Shown here one piece after another: positions 13,301 through 23,732 of a stretch of DNA of 64,000 nt (the stretch's first letter is position 1; each line of letters opens with the position of its first letter). This stretch comes from Onthophagus taurus (lineage: Eukaryota; Arthropoda; Insecta; Coleoptera; Scarabaeidae). Both the position numbers and the translations under genes were made by a program. The notes below the pieces were generated by a model. The model was not told the DNA's origin, did not search any database, and saw only the letters and a program-made list of their open reading frames with translations. The stretch spans positions 9,987,001-10,051,000 of the forward strand of contig NC_091972.1 of NCBI RefSeq assembly GCF_036711975.1, read 5' to 3'.

Positions 13301-14365
13301 ACATCGCTAGCGGGATAAGTAATTCCATTCGGTTTATAACCGTCACTATTCACTTTCGAATGAATTGTTCTAGCATAAATCCTTCTCGCATTTTTTTCTT
13401 TTTGTAAGAAAATCGCTACCGCGGATTCAGATCGAACGTAACCATTTGCGTCTTGATCAAACGCTCGACAAATCCCTTCAGGACTTAACATTCCAAGTCT
13501 ATTAAATTATAACAAAGCGTTTCAACAAAAAAATTAATTTAATTTTAAATTATTTACCTTGCAAATTGTAACGAAAAATAAGGCGATATACAAATATTCA
13601 CCCCAGTTACAATGGCTTGATCACACATACCCTTTCTAATATTTTCATACGCTATGTTAAAGGCGTGAATTGAACTACTACAAGCTGTGTCAACGATGAA
13701 TGACTTTCCAGTTAATTTGAGAAAATAGCTTAATATTTGTGCTTCCATTGAACGTGCGCAACTTAAATTTTTAATCAAAATTTAATTAAAACGATAAATA
13801 TATTATAAAAAAATCTTACCTCATTACCCCACCAGAATTTAGCACCGGATGTTCGTAATACATTTTCTTTTCTGTTTCTGAGGAACAAACGCCAACAATA
13901 ATATCCGTTTTTGTCCCTTCTAATTCCGTTGGATTAAATCCGGCATCAATGATGGCTTCTATTGCTCTTTCAAGAGTCACTCTTAACATTGGATCTGCAT
14001 AATAAGCATGGCGTTGTGGAAATCCTAATAAAAACGTAATGGTGAGTTTAAGAATTTAACATTGAAATTTGTACCAAAATATCCCGCATCTAATTTGTTA
14101 ATAAAATTTATTTTTCCTGTTCTTTGTGGAATTTCATCGTGAGTTTTTCTCCATCTTCTTGTATCATCAGAAACCAAATCGATTTTATTATAAAGGGATT
14201 CCGCGAATATTCGTGTGTTATCTGCATCTGGATATCTTCCTGATAAACCTATGGAAAAACCAAATATGGTCTTCTTGTTAAAATCTTATTATTATAAATA
14301 CCTGAAATTACAACAGCTTCTCCAGGTTTTGGATGAGCAAGTTTATATCCAAAAGTCTCCCCCAT
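4352..14365 (-). CDS. Multidomain fatty acid synthase with a degenerate malonyl/acetyl-transferase domain
   Basis: Animal type I fatty acid synthase, about 2,255 residues in 22 exons: 14365-14302, 14248-14075, 14024-13820, 13761-13558, 13498-13218, 13168-12884, 12832-12622, 12378-12190, 12129-11840, 11785-11506, 11456-11236, 11182-10831, 9902-8651, 8596-8466, 8415-8259, 7590-6536, 6484-6331, 6272-6080, 5576-5426, 5372-5054, 4999-4745, 4696-4352. Every junction keeps frame. Ketosynthase: Cys175 in DTACSSS, then EAHGTG and IGHTEPAS. Dehydratase: His798 in TGHVVNG, Asp in FIDSMLQ. Enoylreductase: HSGAGGVGQAA. Ketoreductase: GGLGGFG, FSSVSCGRG and the downstream Tyr. ACP: Ser1920 in LGMDS. Thioesterase: Ser2071 in SYSYG, Asp in FIDGAPT, His in DADHVSIL. 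The transferase (about 460-745) has GNFIGE (593-598) where GHSxGE is expected, lacks the GxGxQ oxyanion motif and is about 100 residues short. Start chosen as MGETFGYKLAHP, leading into VVISGLSGRYPDAD. It is shorter than usual FAS (about 2,400-2,500) mainly because of the transferase loss. Confidence 0.95.
5577..6079. other. FAS intron 18 with an unrecognised opposite-strand open frame
   Basis: This 503-bp intron is long for the 3' half of the gene. On the plus strand it carries an 81-codon open frame (5797-6042) whose C-terminal half reads like real protein (TSPDESAEVMAELFGEAYVL). I do not recognise it; it may be a fragment of a mobile-element protein captured in the intron. Confidence 0.35.
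7591..8258. repeat. Cluster of CTAG-arm palindromic repeats in FAS intron 15
   Basis: The intron consists almost entirely of alternating copies of a CTAG-rich arm (units such as CTAGTTCTAG and AGTGTTAGTTCTAG) and a palindromic core of the type GGGTTTAGCCGTCTTTAGAG followed by its inverse. Four full cores lie near 7750-7795, 7855-7905, 7985-8035 and 8140-8190, and a partial one near 7610. Splice sites on both sides remain in frame, so the gene tolerates the cluster. Confidence 0.85.
9903..10830. other. FAS intron 12 (928 bp), no recognisable content
   Basis: A long intron between the two halves of the dehydratase domain. It contains short open frames on both strands that resemble nothing I know. 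No inverted repeats of the dispersed families were seen. Confidence 0.5.
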
Positions 14366-14868
14366 ATTGTTGGGTTAAAATCTTTAACCCGACTACTTGA
14401 ATTTTTGGATGATTATCGTATTTATAGCGTATTTGTATAATTAATGCTGAATAACAAAATATTCAGTATTTATTTAAATTGGTTTATTGTTTCGTTAAAT
14501 CAATTTTTACAGTCTGAATTTAATCATGAACTTGGTGGCATCAAATAAAAATATATTGTATTGTTTTGGGTTAATAGGAAATAATTTTTTTTAATTTACA
14601 TAAAAAGCGTTTTAATCAACGTATAAATAAATTATAATACAAAATATAAAAAAAATTAAGCACCAACACCTTAAAATAAATAAATTTGTGTATAACAATA
14701 AAAATAGAACACTCTCATTTAGTAATAATACTTTGGTTGTGAAAATTAACAGCCTGCATAAAAAAGTATTAAAAAAATTAAGATTCACATTTTAAACGAA
14801 TTAATTTTTAAGTACTTAATAAACGTAAGATACCCGTTTAAAAAATCATACAACAAAAGATTTTTCTT
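14366..14868. other. Spacer: FAS upstream region and SVOP 3' flank
   Basis: AT-rich spacer of about 500 bp between two minus-strand genes. It must contain the FAS promoter and the SVOP 3' UTR. No gene, repeat or convincing core-promoter motif was identified. Confidence 0.5.
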
Positions 14869-17111
14869 TTATTTACTTTCTGTTGGTTGATTTTGATGCA
14901 CTTTTTCTTCAAGCTCTTTTCCTCTCGTTTCAATTGGTAAAATCAAACAAGCTACAGCAGCTAAAAGAGCTGCAATACCATAAATAGTTGTAGCAAAAGT
15001 TATAGATGATTTCAATAACACCTTTAAAACAAAATATTGATTTTTTTGCAATTACATTTAGTAATCGTCTACCTGAGCAACATATGGAGTAACCATTGCT
15101 CCAAAACGTGCCATTGCACTACAAGAACCAACTCCAACCGCCCTTAAAGATGTTGGATAAACTTCTGGGGTGTAAACATAAGCTGCTTGAAAAACACCAG
15201 CGATTATACCACGAGCAAAAAATAACATTATTGTTAAATAAACACGCCTAAAAATAGTATTTGTTTAAAAATTGTTTAGATTATTCCTTTATCACACTTT
15301 GATTTGGTATAAGAGTTGTATATGCTTGAAAATATTTCAATGTGTGTTAAAGGATTATTAATAAATTGAGTTTTTTTACTTGTAAGTGCAAATTAATAAT
15401 AAAGAACAACAAATGGCGTAGAAAACAAATTGAACAGCCATGGTTTTTTTTCTCCCAAAACGTTCTATTATAAAAATCGTCGCAAATATTCCTTAAAAAG
15501 AACACATTATAGAAAAATGTTTTTGTTTATTTTGTAATAAAACCTGGAAATTCAGCTAAAGTCGTCCATAATAAATCCATATAATCAGTCGTTTGTAATT
15601 GTTTACAATCAGCTGCGCAAGTTTCTACAGCTTCTGGGGGAATAACTTTCCTTGAACAGCTTAATTCAGAAGTTTCAAACAACTCAGTAGTCATTAAAAC
15701 CAAACCATAATAACAAAATGCACAAGCCATCCTTTAATTTAAAAAAAATTAATTGCAAATACTAAAATATCTTAATAATTACCATATAAACCATAACAAT
15801 AAAGACGTCAATCTTAAAGAAGGTACTAAAAGATCTCGAAATCTTCCTCTATGTGGTGATATTGTTGTGGCATCATCAACAACCAAACGACCCAACAGCA
15901 TTGGTTTTCCATTATCCTTAGCAATTTTTTCTAATGTTTCTAATGCTTTATCAGTTTGTCCACTTGCAACATGAAATCTTGCAGATTCTGGTAACCACTG
16001 CATAAATAAAGTATAAATTAAAGTTTAAATTCATAAACATAAATTATTTTTTATTTAAATTACTTACAGGTGTAATTAAAGCAAAAATTAACAATGGACC
16101 TGTTGATAAAGCTAATAACCATTGCCAACCTAGTGTAGGCATAACTATTAACGCTAAAAATACTTCAAAACAAGCACCTAATGCCCAAAAACACTAAAAT
16201 ATTTTCGTTTTACAATAAACAAATAAACAAAATCAGTTCAAAGCTAAAACAATACTTACATCTAATAAAACGACACATTTAGCACGTTGTTTTGTAGGTA
16301 AAAATTCTGCATAAAGTGTAACACTATGAAATTAGATAAACAATCAACAAAAAAATAAATAAACAAACAAATAAAACAAGGAAACAAAAATATGGAAATG
16401 AAAACAATAAAAAAACACTTACGATTGTGGTGTACAACCAATAGCAAACCCAACTAAACCTCTTAAAAGTAAAATCCACATAAAACTGGGTGCTAAAGCA
16501 CTTAATAAGCCATAATAAAATAACAAAACAGCACATAAAGTTAAAGCCTAAAACAATTTGATGTTTCCCAAATACTTACATTCACTTACACAAATATATT
16601 TACATGTTTTCTTCCATATCTATCGCTGAGATTACCCCAAAATGTTGAAGAAAGCATCATTCCCAAGAAAACAACCGTTGTTGTTAAAGCTTGTTGATAT
16701 CTAAGCAAAAAAGATAATTCTTTATTTATGTTTTAATTTTATTTGTAATTCTTATACCTAGATATGTGCCAATGGCAATGTAGAGCGGGTGATAAAATAG
16801 ATAAAATCGTCATTTCCATACTATCCGCCATCCAACATAACCCAGTCCATAAAGAAAGTTTTACTTGAAACCAACCAAAACCTAAGGCATTTACAGCTTG
16901 TGTAACAGTATAAGTATCTAAAAATAGTTACGTTATAATAGAAAATTTAATTATTTATATTTGTTTAAAATAAAATACCATCAGGAACAACAGACATTGA
17001 TGCCATTTCAATTTCTTGTGTTATAACAGTATCAGGGTCTGGAATTTCATTTCTTGCGTCTGTTGAAGACCCTTCGATATCTTGGTAACCTTTATTACGT
17101 TTTAGTACCAT
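14869..17111 (-). CDS. Svop: SVOP-type major facilitator transporter (synaptic vesicle 2-related protein homologue)
   Basis: Twelve-span major facilitator superfamily protein encoded by about ten exons, from ATG at 17111 ([14 protein letters not shown]) to the stop at 14869. Exon 1 is 17111-16979. The following pieces align in order with [39 protein letters not shown], the MFS signature [30 protein letters not shown], the half-molecule junction [39 protein letters not shown], the second loop [28 protein letters not shown], and the C-terminal [17 protein letters not shown] is a synaptic-vesicle or endomembrane transporter-like protein whose natural substrate is unknown to me. The gene appears complete. 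Confidence 0.92.
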
Positions 17112-17618
17112 TTTTAAGTAATATTTTTATGATTAATATTTAAGTTAACGGTTTATTATGTTTTTGTAGGTATTTGACATACTTTCCATGACATAACCTA
17201 TATTTAATGTAAACGTCAAATATGTCAATATTATAGATTTCTTTATATCATCTGTGATTTTGACTTTCTTGTATCACAGTATAGTAACAAATATAATAAA
17301 GTAACTTGTATATATACATGATATACATTTAAAGCAGGGGAGTGACACAACATAGGAATTAATTTATATGTATGTAGTTCCCTATCGTAACTATGGATGG
17401 CACTACTGATCGAAGCGGGCAACGTTGCCAGATCGTTGGATCATGCGTGCATCTCGCTTTTACAATGAAGTTGGCGGCAAAAGAACATAACCAAACATAA
17501 CAGTTATTGACGGTTATTCTATGTTGACGGTGTGTTTTGTCAAAGTTTTAGTTAAAATAATTGTGGTATATTGTTATATTATAGTAGTTGTAAAAGTTAA
17601 TTTGTAGTACGTGTAATT
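17112..17618. promoter_or_regulatory. Divergent promoter region between SVOP and the THAP gene
   Basis: A 507-bp spacer separates the SVOP start codon (minus strand) from the candidate THAP first exon (plus strand). A more GC-rich patch at about 17390-17480 stands out from the AT-rich flanks. The promoter role is inferred from the head-to-head arrangement only. Confidence 0.45.
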
Positions 17619-20600
17619 ATGCCTGCAATCCCAGTAAGTATAAGATTATTTATTACTTTCATTGTGTTAATTAATTACCGGGGAAATCCCCGCAGATATA
17701 TATAATGAAAATTAACATAGAAAGATCAGTAGATATTTAATTTATGTGATGTAATTATCATTTTTTGAAAGCTAATTCAAGTATTAATAATAATAATTGT
17801 TATACAGGTCGCTGATATGTATGAAACGGTCGGTTATATAAGTAAGATAACTAGCAAAAAATCTTAAGATACAAAAGTTTTAGTGTTTCTTAAAATCTAT
17901 TACAATAAAGACAAATTAAGTATACAGGGTCAGTCAAAAAGTTATGACGAAACCAAGTTGTGTTTTCTTTAATGGAACACCTGTATATTATTCTATATTT
18001 CGGTTCATCTCGAAATTCTAAACAAAATTCAAGTAACATATCGTAAACCTAAACCGTTTTCGAGATGTTGAACTTTGAAAATCACTCTTATAAATTACAC
18101 AAAAATATTTGTATCGCTTATTTGCATGATTCATCAAGGTACCTTTGAAAGTTTCTCATCTCCACAGCAACGTAGTGACATAACACATGTCAAAAATACA
18201 AAAATAGTTTAAATAATTTGCGCCCAAAGATAAATTACGTCACTAATTAGATAAATTCGTAGATTTTTAAATGCTCGATATCTGGAAAACGGTTAAGTTA
18301 AGGTCTATGATGTGTTATATGAATTTTGTTTAGAATTTCGAGATGAACTGAAATATGGAATAATATACAGGTGTTCCATTAAAGAAAACGTAATTTTGTT
18401 TCGTCATAACTTTTTGACTGACCCCGTATACTTAGTTTATCTTTATTGTAATAGATTTTAAAAAATACTAAAGCTTTTGTATCTCAACATTTTCGCTAGC
18501 TATCTTACTTTAGGAGATAACTGACCGTTTCCATACATATCGGCTATACTGTATAAATTATTTTGACGTTTTAAGTGGTTAGACCACATATATATACTAT
18601 CTCCTATATCGCTGACTAAGGCAGCAAAAGAGTGTAAACACTAGAGTGCAGATATATATATATCTGTCTCTGTCGTGCCCCCGTCTACTCAAGAGATATG
18701 CGTGAACACGTGATGAGTACGCTTTTGTCTTATTGGACGGTGAATTAAAAATTAATAGCAGCTGATGACCTTGATGTTTATAAATCACCAAATAAATGTT
18801 TGACATAAACATAACCTAAAATCTAAATATTTAGTTATGTATATTATAGGTTTCATGTTTATAATAACATAATTATTAACATATTTTAGGACTAAACAAT
18901 TTAAAATGTAATTATTATTTGTTAAGAAAGTGAAGAAAATTTGTTAAAAGTAAAATAAAAAAGAAAAAGAGTAGGGGAGATATTTTTGGGGCCTAAAAAT
19001 TGGTTGAGCAGGTAGCAGGAAAAATCTCAGTGTAATAAAAAAGAATTGAAAGCCCTCCTTTTCTTGAAACATTTTTCTTAAAAATTTAATTAATAATTAC
19101 ATCGATATGATGAAAATTTTATGATAGAATATTATGTACATTAAATAGTAAGTACCCTAAGTACATATTTTATATCTTTAATTAATGTAACAACTTTATT
19201 AAAGGGCGTGAGCTCACAAATTATGTTAAAAATTAATAACTATATTTTGGTACACATTTTTAATAATTACTATGTATATATGTATTAATTTAATTTTAAA
19301 GAATATAATGTTTAATGAACAACCTACATAAAGTTGATATTTAACGCAATATTCAACGTCAATTTCACACAAAAGTACATATATTCTAATTTATTTGATG
19401 CATCTATGATAATTTATAATTAAAGTCAATTATTTACAATAATTGCATTTCAAAGCTGCATAAAATACGCGCGAAGCACTTCAAACTCTTTAAAATTTAC
19501 GATTCGCGCAAGCGCCTTCGCGACATGGGGGCACGACAAAGACAAAACATATATCATTCCGTCTGCTTTTGATGGAAACCCTCGCCACTCATTGCTTAGA
19601 TAGGGAGTCAGCGATATAGGAGATAGTATATATATGTTAGACCACCTGATTTACTCCCGATTGTACACAAATTAAAAGTTAAAATCTTATTAACTTTTTT
19701 ATTAGGAAATAATTATGTCCCCGATAAGTTGATAAAATGTTTAATAAGTTCTTTAGTTTTTAATTTATAAATCATGACCAGAATCATATAATTCAGTGAG
19801 ATTCAACATAAGCAATTAATAATAACTTTTTTTTCGTTGTTATCCTCACATAATATGTAGTAATAATTAAATTTAAATAAGTAAAATAAATTAAGTAACT
19901 AAAAAATCTTGATGTTAAATTCTTAACAAGTTCTAAAAGTATTATTTAAAATAAGCATTTTAGAAATTTGTATTTTAAACATCTAATAAATCCTAATGTA
20001 CAGACATGTGTGGACAAACAGTGTCCAACAAATTCATTGCCGCCCAAAGATCGGCGATTATTCTGTTTTCCAAGATCAGACAATTTGCGGCGGCAATGGT
20101 TGGAACGGATGGATAGGTGCGATCTCATGGAGTTTACATACACTCAACTGTATGGGAGAAGGTTTCGCGTTTGTGAACGCCATTTCAAAACCCAGCAGTT
20201 CCAAACGCCAGCCCGGAAGAAGTTATGCGCCCAACAAATACCTCGACGTGTTGCAAATTCAGAAGACAATCCCGATTCTCCTGTCAATCCTCCTTCCAAT
20301 ACACCCAATCCTTGCATGTCTTCTGAATTTGGGAGTCCTAAGTCGAGGAGGTGCGAAGGTAAATATTTAATTAAGTACAACATAGTAATTAAATACAATT
20401 TCTTGTTAACGCAAATATATGATAGTAAAAAAGATTAAATTTTGAAGCAATAAATTAATTTCATTTTCAGGTCGGACAATACTTCGACAAGTTGATGCCA
20501 ATAGAGGTGAGGTTACCTCGAAGAAGCAGAAGCTGCTGGCAGGGTGGAAGGATGCAGAAAATCCGGCTCTCAGTGACCGTTTGAATTTGAAGGTAACTAA

Positions 20601-20691
20601 AAATAGTTGGCATGTTGAGGTAGGAACAGAAAGAGGTCAAAAACTTACAGATCATATTTTTAAAGTAAATCATTTAATTCGCGGTTTATAG
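17619..20691 (+). CDS. THAP-domain (C2CH zinc finger) protein, 196 residues
   Basis: Proposed exons 17619-17633, 20004-20358 and 20471-20691, in frame throughout. The THAP domain is clear in exon 2: CVDKQC as the first cysteine pair, LFCFPRSDNLRRQWLERM, then the C-x2-H pair in FRVCERHF, then QFQTPARKKL. THAP domains bind DNA through a C2CH zinc module and occur in P-element transposases and host regulators. The first exon (ATG CCT GCA ATC CCA|gtaagt, giving MPAIP) is inferred: it sits far upstream, joins in phase and supplies the missing start just before the first cysteine. Exon 2 has no ATG of its own before that cysteine. The tail after the domain (SKKQKLLAGWKD) is unrecognised. A splice donor (AAG|gtaact) at 20592 could replace the terminal stop at 20689. 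Confidence 0.65.
17811..18554. repeat. Foldback element with about 280-bp inverted arms
   Basis: The left arm starts TATACAGGTCGCTGATATG and the right arm ends with its inverse (CATATCGGCTATACTGTATA). The arms stay similar through GGGTCAGTCAAAAAGTTATG (about 17927-17946) and the inverted copy near 18402-18425, then into the element centre. No coding frame. It lies in the large first intron proposed for the THAP gene. Confidence 0.8.
18587..19635. repeat. About 1-kb inverted-repeat element
   Basis: Ends carry matching inverted arms with CTATCTCCTATATCGCTGACT on the left (about 18597-18617) and its inverse on the right (about 19606-19627). A second inverted match with CGTGCCCCC lies inside. 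Short GTTAGACCACC-like sequences flank both ends. Interior is AT-rich and non-coding. Confidence 0.7.
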
Positions 20692-21196
20692 AGTTTTAAT
20701 ATGTGCTAAAATGAGTGTTATGATATCTAATTATTTTGCATTATTAGAGGTTGATTAATTAACAATTACAGACAGAAAAAGACTTGATATTAAATATATT
20801 AGCAGAAAATTTGAAAACATAAAAATATGTTTAAAAACGTTCTTTTCAAAATAATATTTATATTTACATTGTAATTTGGTTATAAAAGATTTTCAATACA
20901 TAATAAGTATTTATATTGCGATAAGAATTATGTTCTAAAAATATCTCTATTGCAATATAATTCCTGGGATTTTCCATTTTATAATTTTGTAGTATACAAG
21001 TTAATAAAAACTAGTTTTTGCAAAAAAATCGAAACTATTAACGTTTTTTTTATTACATAAACATCAAAGTATTTAAACTCGGGATTCTATTCATATTAAA
21101 AGTTATCTCTTTAAATAATTTTAACCGTTATCAGTCGTTTGAGGGTCTTTAAAAGTTATCAACCTAATTTTAAATCAGTCTGAAAATATTTCTAAT
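20692..21196. other. Spacer between the THAP gene and the NPL-like gene
   Basis: About 500 bp of AT-rich sequence with no coding frame of note. It should contain the THAP 3' UTR and the promoter of the downstream gene if the two are separate. Confidence 0.5.
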
Positions 21197-22609
21197 ATGG
21201 TTCGTATTTAACTTAATTTATAAATATTAAAATATTAATTATTTATTTCTAGTCTACCTTTACTTATCGCGGATTAATTGCCCCCGTTTTCACAGTTATC
21301 AACGAAAGGTATGCTAATGAACAAATTAAAAAACATATTAAATTATTTTAATCTGTTTTAGAGGTGTAATTAATACGGAAATTATACCAAAATATGCTAA
21401 ATATTTATCTGATAATGGAATAAAAGGACTTTTGGGTAAATTAAAATGATATTTGTGTATTTTTAATTTTTATTAAATTCAATTTTAGTTAATGGTACTA
21501 GCGGTGAAGGAATGTCGTTAAATGTTACACAACGAAAAGTTTTAGCTGAAAAATGGATGGAGGTTTCCAAAGAAACTAAACAGCATATTATGATTCAAAT
21601 TGGTGGTGCACCTTTACCGGATGTTTTAGAATTGGTACAACACCACAATAAATTAATTAGTGTTGTTATATAAATAAGATTTATTTTAGGCTAAACATGC
21701 TGAAAAAATCGGTGCCAATTCGATTCTTTGTCTTCCAGAATTATATTTTAAACCAACCTCAATTCATCAATTAACAAATTACTTAAAACTAGTTGCTGAA
21801 GCAGCCCCAAAAACTCCTCTATTGTATTATCATATTCCCGGTTTTACAAATGTTTACAGTAATTAATTCTTATTTAAAAGCATGATTTTTTTGTAATAAT
21901 ATTTTTTCAGTTCATATGGGAGACTTCCTAACCGAAATTGATGGAAAAATTCCAACTTTTAGTGGTATAAAGTTCACCTCAGAAGTTATTGATGAAGGTT
22001 TAGAAGCTGTTAATGCACACAACAAAAAATTTGCTGTATTTTTAGGAGCTGATACAGTAATTATAAATTTTTCTTTTAATATGTTTATTTTAAATTAATT
22101 TTTAAACTGTTTTAGTTAATGTACAAAGCTTATCAATTAGGTTTTGATTCATCGATTGCAACAACATTTAACATGTTTCCTCAATTAGGAGTAAAAATTT
22201 ACGAAAATATTAAAAATGGAAATGTTCAAGAAGCGGAAAATTTGCAGAAAACGTTAACTCAAGTTGTTTCCAAAATAATTAAACATGGTAACAAATTGAT
22301 TATTTTTCAAATAAACTTTGATATAACATTAGTGTTACTAGAACTAGAATCATTTGGGTTTAGCCATCTTGAGAGACATGTAGCTAATCCTGAATGTTTC
22401 TAGTTATAATATATCAAAGTTTTACTGTATTTATATTTTTTCTATTAATTGTTTTATTAGGTACTTGGGTACCAACAATGAAAGCTGCAATGAATTTATT
22501 TTCACCAATAAAAGTTGGTTCAACATTAAACCCACTAATACCATTAAATTTGAATCAACAAAGAGAAATGAAAGAAGATTTAGATAAGTTATTATTATGT
22601 AATAAGTAA
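21197..22609 (+). CDS. NPL: N-acetylneuraminate lyase-like aldolase (DHDPS/NAL family)
   Basis: Class I aldolase of the dihydrodipicolinate synthase/N-acetylneuraminate lyase family, about 304 residues. Exons: 21253-21308, 21362-21435, 21489-21634, 21690-21858, 21911-22056, 22116-22287, 22461-22609. Key motifs are the substrate-carboxylate loop GTSGEG, the catalytic tyrosine in YYHIPG, and the Schiff-base lysine in FSGIKFTS. The enzyme would cleave N-acetylneuraminic acid to N-acetylmannosamine and pyruvate in the cytosol. The length and the GLIAPVFT start region fit this subfamily. The initiator is unsure: the best candidate is ATG at 21197-21199 followed by a 53-bp intron with a weak donor (gttcgt). 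The intron before the last exon contains a CTAG palindromic repeat. Confidence 0.88.
22325..22410. repeat. Single CTAG-arm palindromic repeat in an NPL intron
   Basis: A complete short copy: CTAGAACTAGAATCATTTGG, then TTTAGCCATCTTGAGAGAC, then the inverse core and TGTTTCTAGTT. It shows the minimal unit of the family, with one core and two short arms. Confidence 0.85.
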
Positions 22610-22687
22610 TAATAAAAAATAATACATTTTATATCAATTCTCTTAAATATACAATATAAAAAAACTGTTTAATAATAAGTCTATTTT

Positions 22688-23377
22688 TTAATCTTGATGT
22701 ATTGGAGTATAAAACTTTGATGGCAGTCCTTGAATGGAATAGCTATATTTATCACCATAAGATCTGTCTTTACCATGATAACTTTGTTCAATAACACGAT
22801 CATAAAACCTAGATAATTTAACAGCATTTGAAGTACCAGCAGCTAAAAATCTACTTTGTCTACAATCTAAAACAATTTCTTCTGCATTAAATTGAGATGC
22901 AAGTTTGCTTCTTCGACTTGATGGATTATCTTCAACTAAATCCAACTTAGTTCCTATAATTAAAAGTGGAATATGTATGGAACCCAAAAAATTTTCAGCG
23001 TCCAAATCATCAAAACTATTTCCAAAAGCGCTTTTAGTATCGCTACTTAACAATTCTTGTAACCATTTTCTTAAATTTAATTCAGATTTTCGATTAGTTA
23101 AATCATGAACTAATATTATTCCATGGCAAGGATAATAGAATACGTGACGAGTGTTTCTGTGATTTCTACTACCGCCTACATCCCAAAATTCGATAAAATA
23201 AGACGTTTGTTCTGGAGTGCCTTCTTTGTATTCATGCAATTTAACTTCTACGGAACATCCCACGGTCCAACCCGGAGCTCGGACAGCTTCGTTTTGAGTA
23301 AGCAAATGAACGAAAGATGTTTTTCCAACACCGGAATCTCCTAAAACTATTATTCTTACACGATCTATAGCTGACAT
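22688..23377 (-). CDS. RABL3: Rab-like protein 3
   Basis: Single-exon gene of 229 residues from ATG at 23377 ([20 protein letters not shown]). It has the P-loop GDSGVGKT, the RABL3-specific WTVGCSVEVKLHEYKEGTPE, a switch II of the form WDVGGS rather than DTAGQ, the guanine motif IGTKLD, and the RABL3 C-terminal AAGTSNAVKLSRFYDRVIE. There is no C-terminal prenylation cysteine, as expected for this atypical small GTPase. Human RABL3 is linked to Ras-family prenylation. It is transcribed away from Rab8. Confidence 0.95.
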   Translation of the reverse strand: MSAIDRVRIIVLGDSGVGKTSFVHLLTQNEAVRAPGWTVGCSVEVKLHEYKEGTPEQTSYFIEFWDVGGSRNHRNTRHVFYYPCHGIILVHDLTNRKSELNLRKWLQELLSSDTKSAFGNSFDDLDAENFLGSIHIPLLIIGTKLDLVEDNPSSRRSKLASQFNAEEIVLDCRQSRFLAAGTSNAVKLSRFYDRVIEQSYHGKDRSYGDKYSYSIQGLPSKFYTPIHQD

Positions 23378-23732
23378 GTTATTGATGACATCAATTTCAA
23401 TTATCAAATGTATAAAGAGGTTATATGTCAAATTTTTGACAGTTATAGTAACAACTCTGAAGTGGTTGCGTTTATCTAGTGAATTTTGAAATTAAATTAT
23501 TTATTTTAAATATATTTATTAATGATTTATATGTAGTAAGAGTAATTAAGTTGAGTTGAGAGTTCCGTGGGAGTTAGGTTAAAAAATTAAGTTTATATTG
23601 GTCCAAAATCACGACTGTGTTGATTATCTAGGGTTATTTGATTTCTTAGTTATTATTTTAATTTGGAGTCTGCGAGTGCAAAAATAAAAAAGACTGTTGG
23701 ACGTAAAAAGTGGCAGTGTGTGTGTTAGAAAT
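23378..23732. promoter_or_regulatory. Divergent promoter region RABL3/Rab8
   Basis: 355 bp between two head-to-head small-GTPase start codons. No core motif was assigned; the role is inferred from the arrangement. Confidence 0.5.
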
